DNA of 64,000 bases from positions 1,550,001 to 1,614,000 of the forward strand of contig CADCXD010000001.1 in the NCBI GenBank assembly GCA_902806575.1, read 5' to 3'. Numbering within the stretch: the first letter of the stretch is position 1; each line of letters starts with the position of its first letter. Both the position numbers and the translations under genes were made by a program. The notes under the pieces were generated by a model. It was not told the origin of the DNA and searched no databases. It saw nothing but the letters and a program-made list of their open reading frames with translations. Of the stretch, positions 11,501 through 23,599 are shown one piece after another. Source of the DNA: Jackrogersella multiformis. Lineage: Eukaryota; Ascomycota; Sordariomycetes; Xylariales; Hypoxylaceae.

Positions 11501-14044
11501 TTAGTGACAGCTTCTTCGAATTTCTTGAGCTCGGAGGCGCTAAGGTCGGGTTCCTTAAAAACCGACTTATCAACTCTACTCAGGGCTTTCAGGGCCTTAG
11601 CTGCGTCGTAATCGTTTTTGAACAAGGTATTAATGGTAACATCCCCAAGATTTGTGGACTGTTTCGGAAGATTGAACATAGGGACCAATTTCGACTTCGC
11701 GCTTGCCATATAATCATCAAGCTGAGATTCTGTAATCGATACACCTGCCGCGTGTAAGGGCTTCCAGAGTAATTGCGCAGTGTTATTCGGGTCATCGTTA
11801 TCGTAATCCTCGCCACGTGCTACATATCCAGGAGGCTCATCCTGGATCCAGATCGGACGCTTTTCTCGGGCGGCTTTTTCGGCCTCGTAAGCCGCGAGTG
11901 CTTCCTTTGATTGCTTGCTATCCTTCTTGCCCGTTCTCTTGAACTCCAGGGGTTTCACCAGTTTGACTGGACGACCAGGCCAAGGAAGTACGGTGGCTTG
12001 ATGCTTTGGCCCTAAGCGAGAACCTGCTCGAGGGTATATACGGTCGTCGTAATCTAAGGCATCTTCTGGTTTGCAATGTTGGCCAAGATATCGGTACGGC
12101 CACAGGCTTGCATGGTATATCTGCTCTGCGGTCGCGGGTTGGTGCGAGTCGTCAATACCATCAGTAGGGCTAGTACGGTTAGTGTCGAGAACGTCATCTT
12201 CCTCTTCCCAGACCTCCTCCTCGTCCGCTTCGGGATGCGGATCTAGCAGGCTTGGGGTGTGTCGAGCCTCCAACTTTCTTTCTTGTTCGATACTGCAAGG
12301 ACCACAGGCCCAAGCAAAACCACGCGACGGTTTCTTAGTCAATCGCGGGCGCACACAGTTCATATGATATGTCTGCGAACATACAGCACAGTCGACGGAA
12401 TCAGTACTATTTAATCAGATTAGCTATTGTTGATTATTGTGACCCCCTTATTATGACCCCCTAATCGTATAGGGGGTAATAGTAAAGGGGGGAAGGGGGA
12501 AAGGGGGAAAGGGGAAAAGAAAAGAAAAGGAAGGAAGTGTGATTGATGACGTAAGGAAACAAGCATACCTTGCACAGTATAAGTGGCACACCTTACATGA
12601 CTTAGCCGCGCTGGTGAATTCCTTAGCTCGGCCCTGCTCCACTAAAATGTATTTCCACCGCTCATCCAACACTTTCTTGACCCTCTCGGGAACATTGACG
12701 ATCTGAAAGCATGGAACTATATCGTAACATTTTTGAATGTACCGATCATACAATTTCTCGAAAAAGAAACAGTCGGGTGTTTTTCGGTAAGCCTCCATGT
12801 CCTCGATTTCGGCTTTGTGGCGGATTTGACACTTGCCGCGCAATGCAGTTAACGGACTAATGTCCGAATGCATGGTAGCGAAAACAGCTCTCGTGTCATT
12901 CATCTTCTTACCGATGTCCTTAGGTCGGTAGTACCAATTGATCCGCAGCGCTTCGACAGCCTTTGTAACGTCGTTCTGCACGTGGAGGAATTCCATGATG
13001 CGTCCCAGATAATACGGTTCACCAGGTGGCTCGCAAATGAGATATGCATGATCTAAATAGAAGCAGAGTTAGTAAAATTAATTATGGTAGAAAACAAAAT
13101 AAAATTAACAAATTTTGGGGCGGTTTTTGGCTCTTACCATTCGGTTGGAGTGTAGTTCCATCGTCAGCTACCAACTTTCCATCTTTCGGGATTGCACCAC
13201 AGCTCTCAAAGCTGAGCATGTTGGTCATTTTGTATCCTGCACCGTTCTGTATAGCAGGTATTGCCTGCGTAGCGTTGCGTCTCGTCGCTGTCCCGGTGGA
13301 ACTGACAGGTACCGGGGTATTGGCGTGACTATGCGCATTGCTCGCGACCGATTGCGTAAGTGCTTTGCGTTTCTTTGATGAGCTAGAAGCTGTGGCAGCG
13401 GGCATAGCATTCGCAGTCGCGTTGTTCGTCGAGTGCGAATCCTTCGTAGTCATGTGTGAACCACCACCAACACCGCCGCCGCCACCAGCCTTGCCATCCT
13501 CTAGTGCTGCACCTTTACGTGACGTCGAATTCGTAGTTTTTGGTGCATCGCCGACACCATTTGTGGTTGTACTGATTTGTCGCGAGGTTTTCTTAGGTTC
13601 CTCGTTCTTCTTCTCCGGGTAAGCATCGTACATTTCAACGTCTGCATCTTTATCCTCCGCGTAATTGGGCCGCGCCTGACCGCGATTGCGGGAGCGCGTG
13701 CCGTAGGGCGATGGACCAGTCATTGCCTCCCTCGCGGACGGGGTTGATCCCGAGGAGGTAGATTTTGTCATGGGTTGAGAAACAGCCGCATTTTCTCCAG
13801 AAAGCTTAGGGTTTGTAGGTTTTGGTGGTTGGGTGGTGGCGGATGCGGATGCGGAAGCAGATGCAGATGCAGATGCTGATGTGGATGTGGATGTGGAAGT
13901 AGAAGTAGAAGTGGATGTGGGCGTAGATGTGTGTGGCGTGAACTTATTCTGTTGATGCGTGGATCCGGTTTCTGGGAATTCCTTATTATTCGAAGATGAC
14001 GAAGGATTTAGCTTGTCATCAGGGTCGGTTGATTTCCGCGCCAT
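8544..14044 (-). CDS. snt2: SNT2-type chromatin regulator (BAH, ELM2-like, SANT, GATA-like, PHD and extended PHD)
   Basis: Large chromatin reader; yeast Snt2 works with Ecm5 and the Rpd3 deacetylase in stress-responsive transcription. Exons: 14044..13138, 13052..12569, 12406..10522, 10469..10076, 10024..8544; 5,151 coding bases, 1,716 residues, all phases closing. Order: Ser/Thr/Ala-repeat N-terminus; BAH from about residue 295 (DHAYLICEPPGEPYY); first PHD near 452-500 (CKVCHLYC ... CAVCSQTYHMNC); ELM2-like stretch near 590 (RLGPKHQATVLPWPG); SANT about 760-800; a GATA-like finger near 850-905 (CKFC ... CRRC). A second PHD then runs into an extended PHD (LPCAICHQ ... CILCP ... ACVACHQC). Exon 5 must begin at GTC (acceptor GATAG) to continue the extended PHD as VHVECAHQNGYLLG. 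The C-terminal 350 residues are Pro/Ser-rich, apparently disordered. Confidence is high for the family. Confidence 0.9.
12407..12568 (-). other. snt2 intron 2 with G-quadruplex-like tract and hairpin
   Basis: 162-base intron inside the first PHD finger. On the plus strand it holds four runs of at least four G separated by two or three A (12487-12514). Next to it is an 8-base perfect inverted repeat, ACCCCCTA at 12456-12463 and TAGGGGGT at 12470-12477. In the transcript (minus) this is a C/T tract downstream of the donor. Confidence 0.8.
13841..13922. repeat. Hexanucleotide repeat coding (Ser-Thr)n(Ser-Ala)n in snt2
   Basis: On plus the tract reads GATGCG/GATGCA/GATGTG/GAAGTA-type units; on minus it encodes alternating Ser-Thr then Ser-Ala dipeptides in the N-terminal tail of SNT2. 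It is in frame and probably length-variable between strains. Confidence 0.88.
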
Positions 14045-17000
14045 GGTGGGTGATTAAAAGGCGGCGCATCCAATGTGACACGGAGAAACGCCGAAAACTT
14101 GACGGCGTGCCAGTTGCTGCAGACGTCTGCAAATCTGTGTGTCCCATAAAGAGTGTGCCAATCTAGGTGTGCAAACCTCGCCGTCAGAATGTTTCAGACA
14201 AGAAACTGGGCTGGAGGGCAATGTATTCAATATGAGCGTTTCGCCGGTGGTACCACGGCAAGGTAGAAACAAGGGTCCGTGTGAATCTTACCGAATTATG
14301 TCCCACGATGGTCCCGGCTCGAGGTTTGTATGTGAGAGCGCAAAAAAAAGAACGATAGGATGGAAAAAGTCGAATATGCTATTTCACCTGGTGGGATGGT
14401 TAGATATGAGACGGTATGAAGGGAAGGGTCAAGAAGAGAGGAAGAGAAGAATAAAAAGAATCAAAACGTGCAAGATACCGAAGTATCGAAAAAGGTTGTT
14501 AGGTTTGTGAGTAAAAAAAGAAGGTGGGAGACGTGGGAGATACGTGACGGTGATGTGGGACGGGAAAGATGTACAAGTAGAAATAAAAGTAGTCAAGGTA
14601 GAAGAAGTAGAAGTAGAAGTGAAGGTTTATGTAAAGCAAGGCCAAGATGGACCGGGGAGGTTTGAGGCGGCGGGACAGACCATCAAATCGGTGTCCACTC
14701 TCGACACGACTAGCCCGGGTAGGTCATAGGCCATAGGATCACACTGACAGGATTGGATGACAACCTACCTAGTAAGTACCTAGGTATGTGAGGTAGGTAG
14801 TGTAGGTGTAGGTGGTAGGTAGATAAGACAAATGTAGATGAAGTAGACTGGAAGGTAGGCGAGCGATGCTGTGTATATGGGAAGGATGGGTGTATTGCAT
14901 GGAAAGATGAAGAGATGAAGAGTGGATAGATAGAAGTATAAATGACCAGACTAATAACTCACCTCCAGGCTACCTAATATAGGTAAGTAAGTACATAGGC
15001 TACCGGTAGGTATATATGTATGTACGTGTTTATGGATGGGGTGGATGGATCGATGAACGGATAGGTGTAAATGTTGTAGAGGTAGAGAGATCGCCAAGGA
15101 GCGTACGAAAGAAAAGAGCATACGATGGTCGGCCTATAATATCGAGATTGCTGATAAAGTCGATCGAGTCGATAAAGAAAAACGAAGAATATCTACCGGG
15201 AACTCCAGGTTGATGACACGGTACGTGATGCTCTAACCCAGATGAAGCAGATTGGGAAACAAAACCTGAGATGCTGGGGCTGGGTGCTAAGAGGTACTGG
15301 AGGTAGGTTTTTAAAAAAGTAAGTACTAAGGTGACCTTTACCTTACCTTATGAACGAAGGAATGAATTAATAGTAGGTAAGTCTCCAGGGCTGCCTTTTT
15401 TTCGACGAAGGTTAGAATACCTAGCTACATGGGGTACTAGGGTACCCTAATAAAGCTAGGAGGTTCATTCAATCACAAGGGCTGCCCGATACTTTAGGTA
15501 CTGGAGGTATTTGACTGGCGCATTGCATCGATGGATCGCATTAATAAGAAGAGAAGGGCGGAAATATCAAGATGGGAGGATGCAAAATGCAACATCTTTA
15601 GCCATACAGCAGTTTTATGATTCAATGTTCGTATGTACCGAGCTACCCAAATACATGCAAATACATACATGTAATAATAATATGAGAGACATACAAAGAC
15701 ACGGGGAATATGTGGATGGGGGGGGGGGCAAGAAGAACAGAGATGGAAAGATGGAGTTGGGATCTTCAGCCATTCAAACTCTGATATTGTCCCAGCTGTA
15801 ATTATTAGTAGACGGTAGCGCCGCCGTACCGGTACATCTACCTAGCACGATTGACGCAGGGAAAACACGAAAACATCCAGAATTGGAGAGGATGGAAGGA
15901 CCATGTTTTGTATATATACTTTGGTGTGGGGCAGAAACTGAGGTTAAAAAGTCTCGCCTTGGGAGCCCACTGGCCCACACCCTTCAACTTAGACCCCTGT
16001 CAGTCCAACCAACTTATGCTTCCTGCTAAAGGCTGCATGTTCTATTCGACTTCATCTCATCCTTCTACTACTCATCATTCTTTGCATCTGAGTAAAATCT
16101 AAGTAAAATCTACACTACGCTATCAACAAAGAAGCATGCCCACGGCCGTATTGACATTCCCCTCAATATTCTTCATCAACTCTTTTCTTTCACTACCTAC
16201 TCTACCCAGGTAGGTAGGTTAGTAGGTAGATACCTAAGTATAGGCACCCGCCGATTTTAATCAATTGTCGATAGATACCTCCTAGCCTGCTTGCTAATCT
16301 AATATTTCATGATGCGTTTGTGTGTTGGTTGAGACCGCCTTCGCTTAAGGGCGACCTGCCTATTATATCGTGAATAATTCTATGAACGAATCCATAATGG
16401 ATCTTTTATACTAATGTAGATAGTCGTCGCCTCGTTGTCATTGTTCCTTTTTTATAGAGGTACCGCGCGTCCCGAACCTCCAAGCTCACCTCATCGGGGC
16501 GACTGCGCAGAGTATGACAGACAGCATCCCTATCACCTGTCGCACCTTTATAGGTGGGGATCTGGCCAAGATTGGCCGCGAGTCAAGACCGCCCATCCGA
16601 GATTTTCGACGCAACCAAGCACCGTTGTTGTCTGTCCATCTGCCTTTTTCTTCTTTTTTCTTGTTTCCATAGCATCGAGTTGTTGTAGTAGCAACCAAAC
16701 CTTGGAATTAAGCCGCACTATATTATCCATCTGTCCCGCACTGTTGGACAGAATATCAGTGACTACAACATGCAGCACGTGTTTTTAGCATAGTAGGGAT
16801 AGTCGGGATAATTGGGTATTAGGCTTCAAGATGCCGCGAAATAGGACAGGAGTAAAAATAAAATAAAAGACGAGGCAGTCAGTCTGGCGAGCCTAGGCAC
16901 CACGCACCACTTCTAACCCGGACAAAAACGACAGGTATCGAACAAGCCCCCCACCTTACGATTCAATGGTCCAACCAGATCACATGGAACAGGGATCACA

Positions 17001-17080
17001 CCCGTCACCGCCGTGCGATACTAAAGACATACCCAAGACAGCCGAACTCATATTAAATACGCGAGAAATAGGTATAGCAG
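14045..17080. promoter_or_regulatory. Proximal half of a 5.1 kb gene-free region upstream of snt2
   Basis: No coding region with family similarity was found on either strand. The first 700 bases upstream of snt2 are strongly purine-rich on plus (pyrimidine-rich on the transcribed strand), typical of a long fungal leader, with GTAGAA repeats near 14593-14625. Further features: palindromic TACCTAGGTA near 14778, an eleven-G run at 15718-15728, a TACC/GGTA-rich patch at about 16197-16245, and a CCTAGG site near 16892. The longest open frame (16435-16788, plus) is low-complexity and rejected. Confidence 0.5.
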
Positions 17081-19183
17081 CATCAATTGCTTCTTAGAAA
17101 AAAATGACCACTCTTACATCGTGGTTCAAATCATACTTACCTAGCAGCCTAGGTAGTCAGCCAATGTAGATATTAACTTTTAAGCATGTATTACCTAGGT
17201 AGGTATTTATTTTATGCATACCGAACCAAGGCGTAATTGGGACTGAATTGGCTTTATTCGGTGTGGTCGATCTATAGACTGGTCTTGATGCGCGGAGTGG
17301 TGTTTTAGCCACCTTTGGTTTCTTGCTAGTAGGCCGGTGAAAACAACGTCGCATCATTATGGAGGAGGCATTTTTATATTCGGAGGCAATTCTTCATAAA
17401 GAGATCTCTAGGCTATTAACCTTTCTTTGCAAATAAGTTATAATAGTACCAAACCTAGGTTGATACTAGTCGGCAACTTGACTTCGTGTACTGCGTATAT
17501 AGGTATTTACATAATTAACTCCTAGGTACGTAGTAAGGAAATGAAATGGATATTTCCCAAGGGTTTGCTACCTACTTGCTACCTAAAAGATATCACGCTC
17601 CTACTCTTTCATCCATACCTACCTAGGTACCCTACCTCCGATCCACAGTCCTTAATCGCAAGGATAGGAGTGCCCAATAATAGTTAGAAATTGGAGAGGC
17701 TTGGCATTGCATTCAGGACAACTTCCACTACCTAGATTTTCTAACATCAGCACTTCGCAATCCGTCTGCTTAAGTACGTAGTAATTCCTTTTAATTCTCG
17801 CCGGTTCGAGGTATCCCCTCAAGCCGGGGACTGCCCGAGGGGTACTTTATTGGGCATTGGGTGGTGAGGAGATGGAAGAAAAAGGATAGGAGACCATTAA
17901 CTTGAGTATGTCATACCCTAGGTAGGTATACGTGCAACTCCATTTTTCGCCACCCTTAAGAGGTAAATCCGGAAGCTAATTAACTGATACTACCGAAGAA
18001 TATACATATGGATGCACTTACGCAATAGAATAGAATATCGCCTGGTCGCTGAAACGTGTGTCGGCGTGAGGTGTAAGCCAAACGCAGGGCTTGGAAAGTT
18101 GAAGCGATTAGATAGGCACCTACCTATTTACATCCCTCGATACCTAGGTACCTAGGTAGGTAGGTACCTGGGTATCTAGGTAGGTGAAGATTAAAGATGC
18201 TAAATGACTAAGCTACCTCCAGGCTACCTGTAAGGTAAGCAGGTAAGTACCTAGGTAGGTAGGCTCCTTAGATGTAGCATTGCGATACCGATATGTAGGA
18301 AGAGACAGTACTTAGGCTGCCTACCCGTTGTTACATTTTGTACCTTGCCGAGGAGGTAATTGGTAATTACCTAGGTACCTACATAGGCTGCTAGGCTAGG
18401 CATGTTCCAAGGTTGTATGGAGGTTGTAAGGTTGTAAGGTCGTAATGGAAGGGGAAGGTTGACGTTGGAGAATGACCCGACCGCGCGAGGTTCGCAAGCC
18501 GGCACGGGCCACATTTGAGGTCTAATCGGAGATCCAATCAAAGGCTGTAGGATTGGACTGATGCATGATTTCCCTTTTGGGATGACGGCGACAATGATTA
18601 CGCGATCCCGTACCTGATTTCTGATTTACTTAGGTACCTAGGTACCTCAGGCTAGGGATGTCAACGAAAGTGGGACCTTCGGAGCCCAGACGCCATTCCC
18701 GATGAGCTGGCTGGCTAGGGAAAGTTAAGCAAAGTACGTTGGTACCTACGTAATCTACCTGTCTACCTAGGTACCTAGGTACATCAAGCTGACTTTATTC
18801 TCCACTAAAACTTGGCATATGCAAGGGGATTTTCCACCTTTAACCTTGAAGGTAAGAAATATACTTTTCCGACCACGTGACTTGGTGTTGATTTCGTGTG
18901 TAAAGTTCCATTTCAATGCCGCGCTTAAACATCTACTATTACTAATATTCAACCCTAGGTGATTAATCATATTATGGACTAAAAACTAAAGTTTTTTATC
19001 CAGTTTTCAATCTCCATTTTTGTCTTGCATTGCCGTGTGTGGATTATAATTAACCTACTACTATTGGCTTAGAACCTGGAACGAGCTAGGATACCTATCA
19101 ATCAATAGCACCGATGCATATTATCGGCTTCCACTATCAGACCATACTCGTCACGTGGTTACTGTGCTCCTAGGAACTTCATC
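17081..19183. repeat. Dense cluster of TACCTAGGTA palindromes upstream of the HELQ-like helicase
   Basis: By eye about fifteen CCTAGG-centred sites in 2.1 kb: near 17150, 17193, 17454, 17521, 17621, 17922, 18143, 18149, 18248, 18370, 18634, 18765, 18773, 18952 and 19168. The richest stretch (18137-18190) is a run of TACC/TAGG tetramers. CTCCAGGCTACCT at about 18216 recurs near 14963, each time followed by a TACC-spacer-GGTA hairpin. No gene is recognised in between. Confidence 0.75.
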
Positions 19184-22100
19184 ATGGAGCCACGAGGCAT
19201 TCTACACAAGACGACACTTTCGACGACTACTTTACAGCAGAAGGTGTTTCATACAACAACTCTCGCGGGTCATAAGAGACCCAACGTCGATGCCGATGCC
19301 GATACCGATGCCGATACCGGTACCGGTGATTCAGGACAGCAGCCTTCCGCGCCGAAAAGGCTGAATGAATTCCAAAGAGCATCGGCTATAGGCAAAGAAC
19401 TGCCTGAATTGGCTCCTAGTATTATCACCACTATTAATCCCGATGCTACTTCACAACCCTCTGAATACTCACAGCGTCGAGCAGCATTAGCTACCCCTAG
19501 ATCAACGGCTGATCGGTCTCTTTCATTATCCTTTCCAAGATATGGCTTGCCCGACGCGCTGGTAAGGAACTTTCACTCGCTCGGTATCAAAGAAATCTAT
19601 CCTTGGCAAAAACAGTGTCTTTTGGGCCCAGGTCTCCTAGATGGATCAAAGAATCTGGTCTATACTGCGCCGACAGGAGGGGGTAAATCCCTAGTTGCTG
19701 ATATTCTAATGCTGAAACGAGTTCTTGAAGACAGCAACGCTAAAGCTTTGCTCGTGCTCCCTTATGTTGCATTGGTTCAGGAGAAAGTTCGATGGCTACG
19801 GAATGTTGTGCAAGATATTAACCGGCAGACCCTTAACAAAGAGACACCCGAGAAGAAGGAAGACTCGCTTTGGCAAAGACGCTCCGACGATGATACTATC
19901 AGAGTTGTCGGCTTCTTCGGTGGTGGTAAAGTTAGGGCGACATGGTTAGACTTTGATATCGGAGTTTGCACTTTCGAAAAGGTATGTTTATCTTGGCTTT
20001 CATATATGTGGCCTAGGCTTAATGTGAGTACAGGCAAATACACTTATAAATGCTGCTATTGAGGATTGCACCATCACCAATCTTAGAGCTGTCGTGCTAG
20101 ATGAACTACACATGGTAGACGATGATCACCGTGGCTATCTAATGGAACTCATTGCTACGAAACTTCTCAGCCTCGACCACGAGGTCCAAATTGTTGGCAT
20201 GAGCGCGACCTTGCAAAATATCCATCTATTGTCACAGTGGTTAGACGCGCACATATATAGTACATTTTATCGACCAGTACCTATCGAAGAGTACCTTGTC
20301 CACGAAAGCCAAATCTACCCGGCTTCGTCGACCCGTGGTATTCTCAAGACCGCCAGTCAGCTTACCTCGACGAATTCCAATGCAAGTCAACTTCAAAATC
20401 ATCCCGTGAGAATGGTACAACCCAGTTCATACAAGGAATTCAAGGATCCCGTATTGAATGCTGTCGTTGCATTAGCAGCGGAGACCGCGAGGTCAGGTTA
20501 TGGTGCTCTAATATTCTGTAACAGTCGCCGGTCAGCATTGAAACTTCCTTGCCAGTATTTCATATCAAGTCATTTATTGCTCATTTACTTCAAGTTTTAC
20601 ATTGTCACATAAAGGCTAACATATTCATAGTATGTCGCAATCCTTTTTTTTCTTATGATCCCCCTCGTTCCTCTCAGATGGGGCCGCATCCTAAATGTAT
20701 GTCCATCAGATTCGGCTTAGGCATGCTAACATACAGCAGATGGTTGTGAATTTGATGCACGGCTTATCAGTCGAGCTCTACGGGATACTTCTTACCTCGA
20801 TCCAACTATTATCGAGAAACGGCTAGACCTATTAGCAGATCTGCGTAGTCTCACTACGGGACTTGATCCTTGCTTAGCAGAGACGATTACATCCGGTGTT
20901 GCGTTCCACCATGCTGGATTGACAACAGAAGAGCGTGATTTGATTGCTAGTGCATACGATGCCGGTGTGCTAAAGATATTGGCAGCAACTTGTAGCCTCG
21001 CTGCTGGCATCAATCTTCCGGCGCGGAGAGTGATACTTCACAATGCAAGAATGGGCCGAGATCTAATCGGTCCCTCGATGCTCCGCCAAATGCGCGGCCG
21101 TGCAGGGAGAAAGGGAAAAGATGAGATCGGAGAGACTTACTTGTGTTGTCGGAAAGACGATCTCCAGGCCGTCGTCGAGCTCATGCACGCCGAGTTACCC
21201 CAAATTTCGAGTGGCCTAACAACAGAAAAGCATCGCATACAACGCGCATTACTAGAAGTCATCACCACCAGGCTGGCTAATTCAATGGATACTCTTGATG
21301 ATTATATTCAGAGGACTTTATTGAACCTATCTGCGACGCCTGATGACATAAAGACTCATGTTGAATCTAGCTTACAAGAATTGATTGAGATGGGGTTCCT
21401 TCAATCCAACGAGCCTGACTCATACGCTGCAACACAGCTAGGAAAAGCGGTTGTTGCTTCGTCACTAGAACCAGAAGACGGAGCGTTCGTTCACCGCGAA
21501 ATGCAACGGGCGCTGCGTGCCTTCGTGATGGATGGAGAAATGCGTAAGTGATTGCTCAAATTACGTCTATCGTTGCATCCCTCATTTTATTCTACCTAAT
21601 ACTTTATATCTGGTCTTGGTCTCTTCCATTATTGCAAAGTCATCTACTGAGAGGGGTCGCTTACGAAGGTATTGCAGATATTCTGTACATGTTTACACCC
21701 GTGCACGAGACATCTACCACTATCAACTGGCGAGTATTCAGGTCAGAAATGGAAAGCCTTGACGATAGTGGACTCCGCGTTTTGACCTTCCTTGGCCTAA
21801 AGCCGACACAAGTAAATAAGATGTAAGTCACAAATCTCGTATCGGAACTTTTACACTAATTCATCATAGGGCGCAAGGTGGAAATCTAAAAGAAACGACG
21901 CCAGAAGAAAAGGAGACTGCTCGCATTTATCGTAGGTTTTACCTAGCGCTTCAACTAAGGGATCTATGTAATGAGATGCCTATTCATGTCGTCTCTCATA
22001 AATACGATATGCCACGGGGTGCGGTACAGAACCTTGCGCAGACATGCCAAGGATTCGCTGCCGGAAGTGAGTCAATTTTAAGATTGTCGATTGCTTTTCT

Positions 22101-22788
22101 AGTCCTTGTTTAGACCATTTATTGCTTATAAACCCTTTTTGGGAGAGACGTTATCATGAACTGGGTTTCATAACCTAAGTCATCCGCAGAGTTTTCAATG
22201 GATCGTCATTACTAACTTCAGCTGGTGTAGTGATCAAATTCTGCGAACAGATGAGTTGGGGGTAGGTTTGCCGTGGAATCGAAATAAGCCCCTTAGTCAT
22301 ACCTTGTGGCCAGGCTGGAGACTAATTTTTCACCAGGGCAATGGCAGCAATCCTCGATCACTTTTCGGACAGGTTGAACGCAGGAGCAAAGTCGGATCTA
22401 TTGGCGCTGGCAAAGATTACCTTCGTCAAGAGTCGGACAGCAAGGGTTTTCTACGAAAATGGATTCAAGACAGTCGCTGCAGTTGCGAATGCCGATCCCA
22501 AGGAGCTCGTGCCGATTCTTATACAGGTCCGTGGACACAATAATATAAACCGCCTATACCAGAGAGGGAAGACTAACGGGTTTTTAAAAAGGCCCAACCG
22601 AGCAAAGTGAGGCTCAAATCAAAGGACGAGCAAAAATACGAGGAAAAGCTTCTAGCCAAAGCAAAAGTCATCACGGACTCAGCAAACCGGCTGTGGCGTA
22701 AGCACATGACCCCGCCCGTTGCAGCACGGCAGCTAACACCTGGACTTGTGCAGAAATCGAGATGCAGCAGCAAGTTTATGAGGAATAG
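19184..22788 (+). CDS. HELQ/DNA polymerase theta-like superfamily 2 DNA helicase (helicase part only)
   Basis: Ski2-like ATP-dependent 3'-5' helicase related to HELQ and the helicase half of Pol theta, acting in replication-fork and break repair. Supported exons: 19184..19981; 20034..about 20536; 20737..21543; 21678..21822; 21870..22066; 22222..22261; 22337..22526; 22592..22697; 22754..22788. Walker A is APTGGGKS, then LVLPYVALVQEK, DELH, SAT, and in the second RecA domain FHHAGL, AATCSLAAGINLPA and QMRGRAGR. Then come the winged-helix and ratchet region (MDGEM joined to HILYMFTPV) and a C-terminal helix-hairpin-like part (FVKSRTARVFYENGF). The last intron (22698..22753) skips a longer read-through and ends the protein at QQQVYEE. 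No polymerase domain follows. The junction between 20536 and 20737 is unresolved: CNSRR should continue near GCEFDARLISR, but no standard donor/acceptor pair keeps both. A small extra exon near 20633-20698 is one in-frame possibility. Confidence 0.83.
19289..19326 (+). repeat. GATGCC/GATACC hexamer repeat in helicase N-terminus
   Basis: In-frame hexamers encode alternating Asp-Ala / Asp-Thr / Gly-Thr dipeptides, residues about 36-48, in the non-conserved N-terminal tail. Confidence 0.85.
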
Positions 22789-23599
22789 GAAGGGCTTGCG
22801 TATTACCCCAACTCCTTTGTACCAGGCGTCAGTCACTCGGTGATTTACACCTAAGCATTCTGGCAGTATCTATGATTCGATAAGCAAATCTTACTCTTCC
22901 AACTCGCCTATCTCGACCATCCTATTAGATAATTCTAATTGAGTCAGGCCCGATACCTAGCATTAAAGGGTGGTCACTGTAAATCATTGCGGCGTAACAC
23001 CCGAGACAGGTCGAAGGTTTTTTTTTCTCGCGACGCCTTCGACGTCGTGGGTCCTGCAGGATTGGGCCATGTCTACAGCCGCGCTGTTGGCTGCTTCAGC
23101 CACTTACAGGGAACGTCACCAACATACTGCTGCAGGCTGACCCTGTCTACGGATGAACACTACAACCCCCCCTTCTCGAGGTAGGACACGCATTTTCACC
23201 ACACCTAACACTAGCGTAGATTTAAAAAAAAAAAAAAAATGTTAACCGCGTGGGTTATGCGCTGTAATCGCCAGAAGGCTGTTCAAGCCTGCCGTGAGAG
23301 GTGTGATCCCATTACATTACATTTACTTCCGTCCAATTCCAGGCCCTTCCCGTTTGGTTTCCTAAACATCGGCAATAGCCGATTTATATGCCTAGAGCGG
23401 AACACAAGTGGCTAGCTACGTACTTGGTTAACGGTAGCACTCTTATACTTATATTCTGCTCTGACTCCCCTAGTCCATCTTGTAGCTTGGCAGTACCCTT
23501 CGGCAATCAAAAGTTCCTTATCAACTCCAAATTCGCAAGGGATATTTAGGCCACCACCTAGGTTCTCCGCGCGCACTAGTGGCGGCTTACCTCGTCGCG
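22789..23599. other. Intergenic spacer with a 16-A tract
   Basis: 811 bases between two plus-strand genes. A run of sixteen A lies at 23224-23239, followed by GTTAACCGCG and a GTTCAAGCC element (near 23282) that loosely resembles a Pol III B box. No complete tRNA could be folded. One CCTAGG site near 23559. No coding region recognised. Confidence 0.45.

Noticed and set aside
14580..14630. GTAGAA repeats considered as telomere-like repeats
   Set aside because: The unit differs from the fungal TTAGGG repeat and is an imperfect, short purine microsatellite.
16435..16788. 117-codon plus-strand frame in the gene-free region
   Set aside because: Low complexity (phenylalanine run), no similarity, no splice context. 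Not supportable as a gene.
17790..17830. GCCGGTTCGAGGTATCCC resembling a tRNA T-arm
   Set aside because: The upstream 60 bases do not provide an acceptor stem, D arm or anticodon arm; probably chance.
22698..22843. Read-through C-terminus of the helicase to a stop at 22841
   Set aside because: Splicing GTAAGC...GTGCAG with a GCTAAC branch gives a C-terminus that fits the family; the read-through tail is unstructured and lacks similarity.
23220..23300. Possible tRNA-derived SINE (A16 tract with a nearby B-box-like GTTCAAGCC)
   Set aside because: The A tract is upstream rather than downstream of the box, no A box at the right distance, and no cloverleaf could be drawn.
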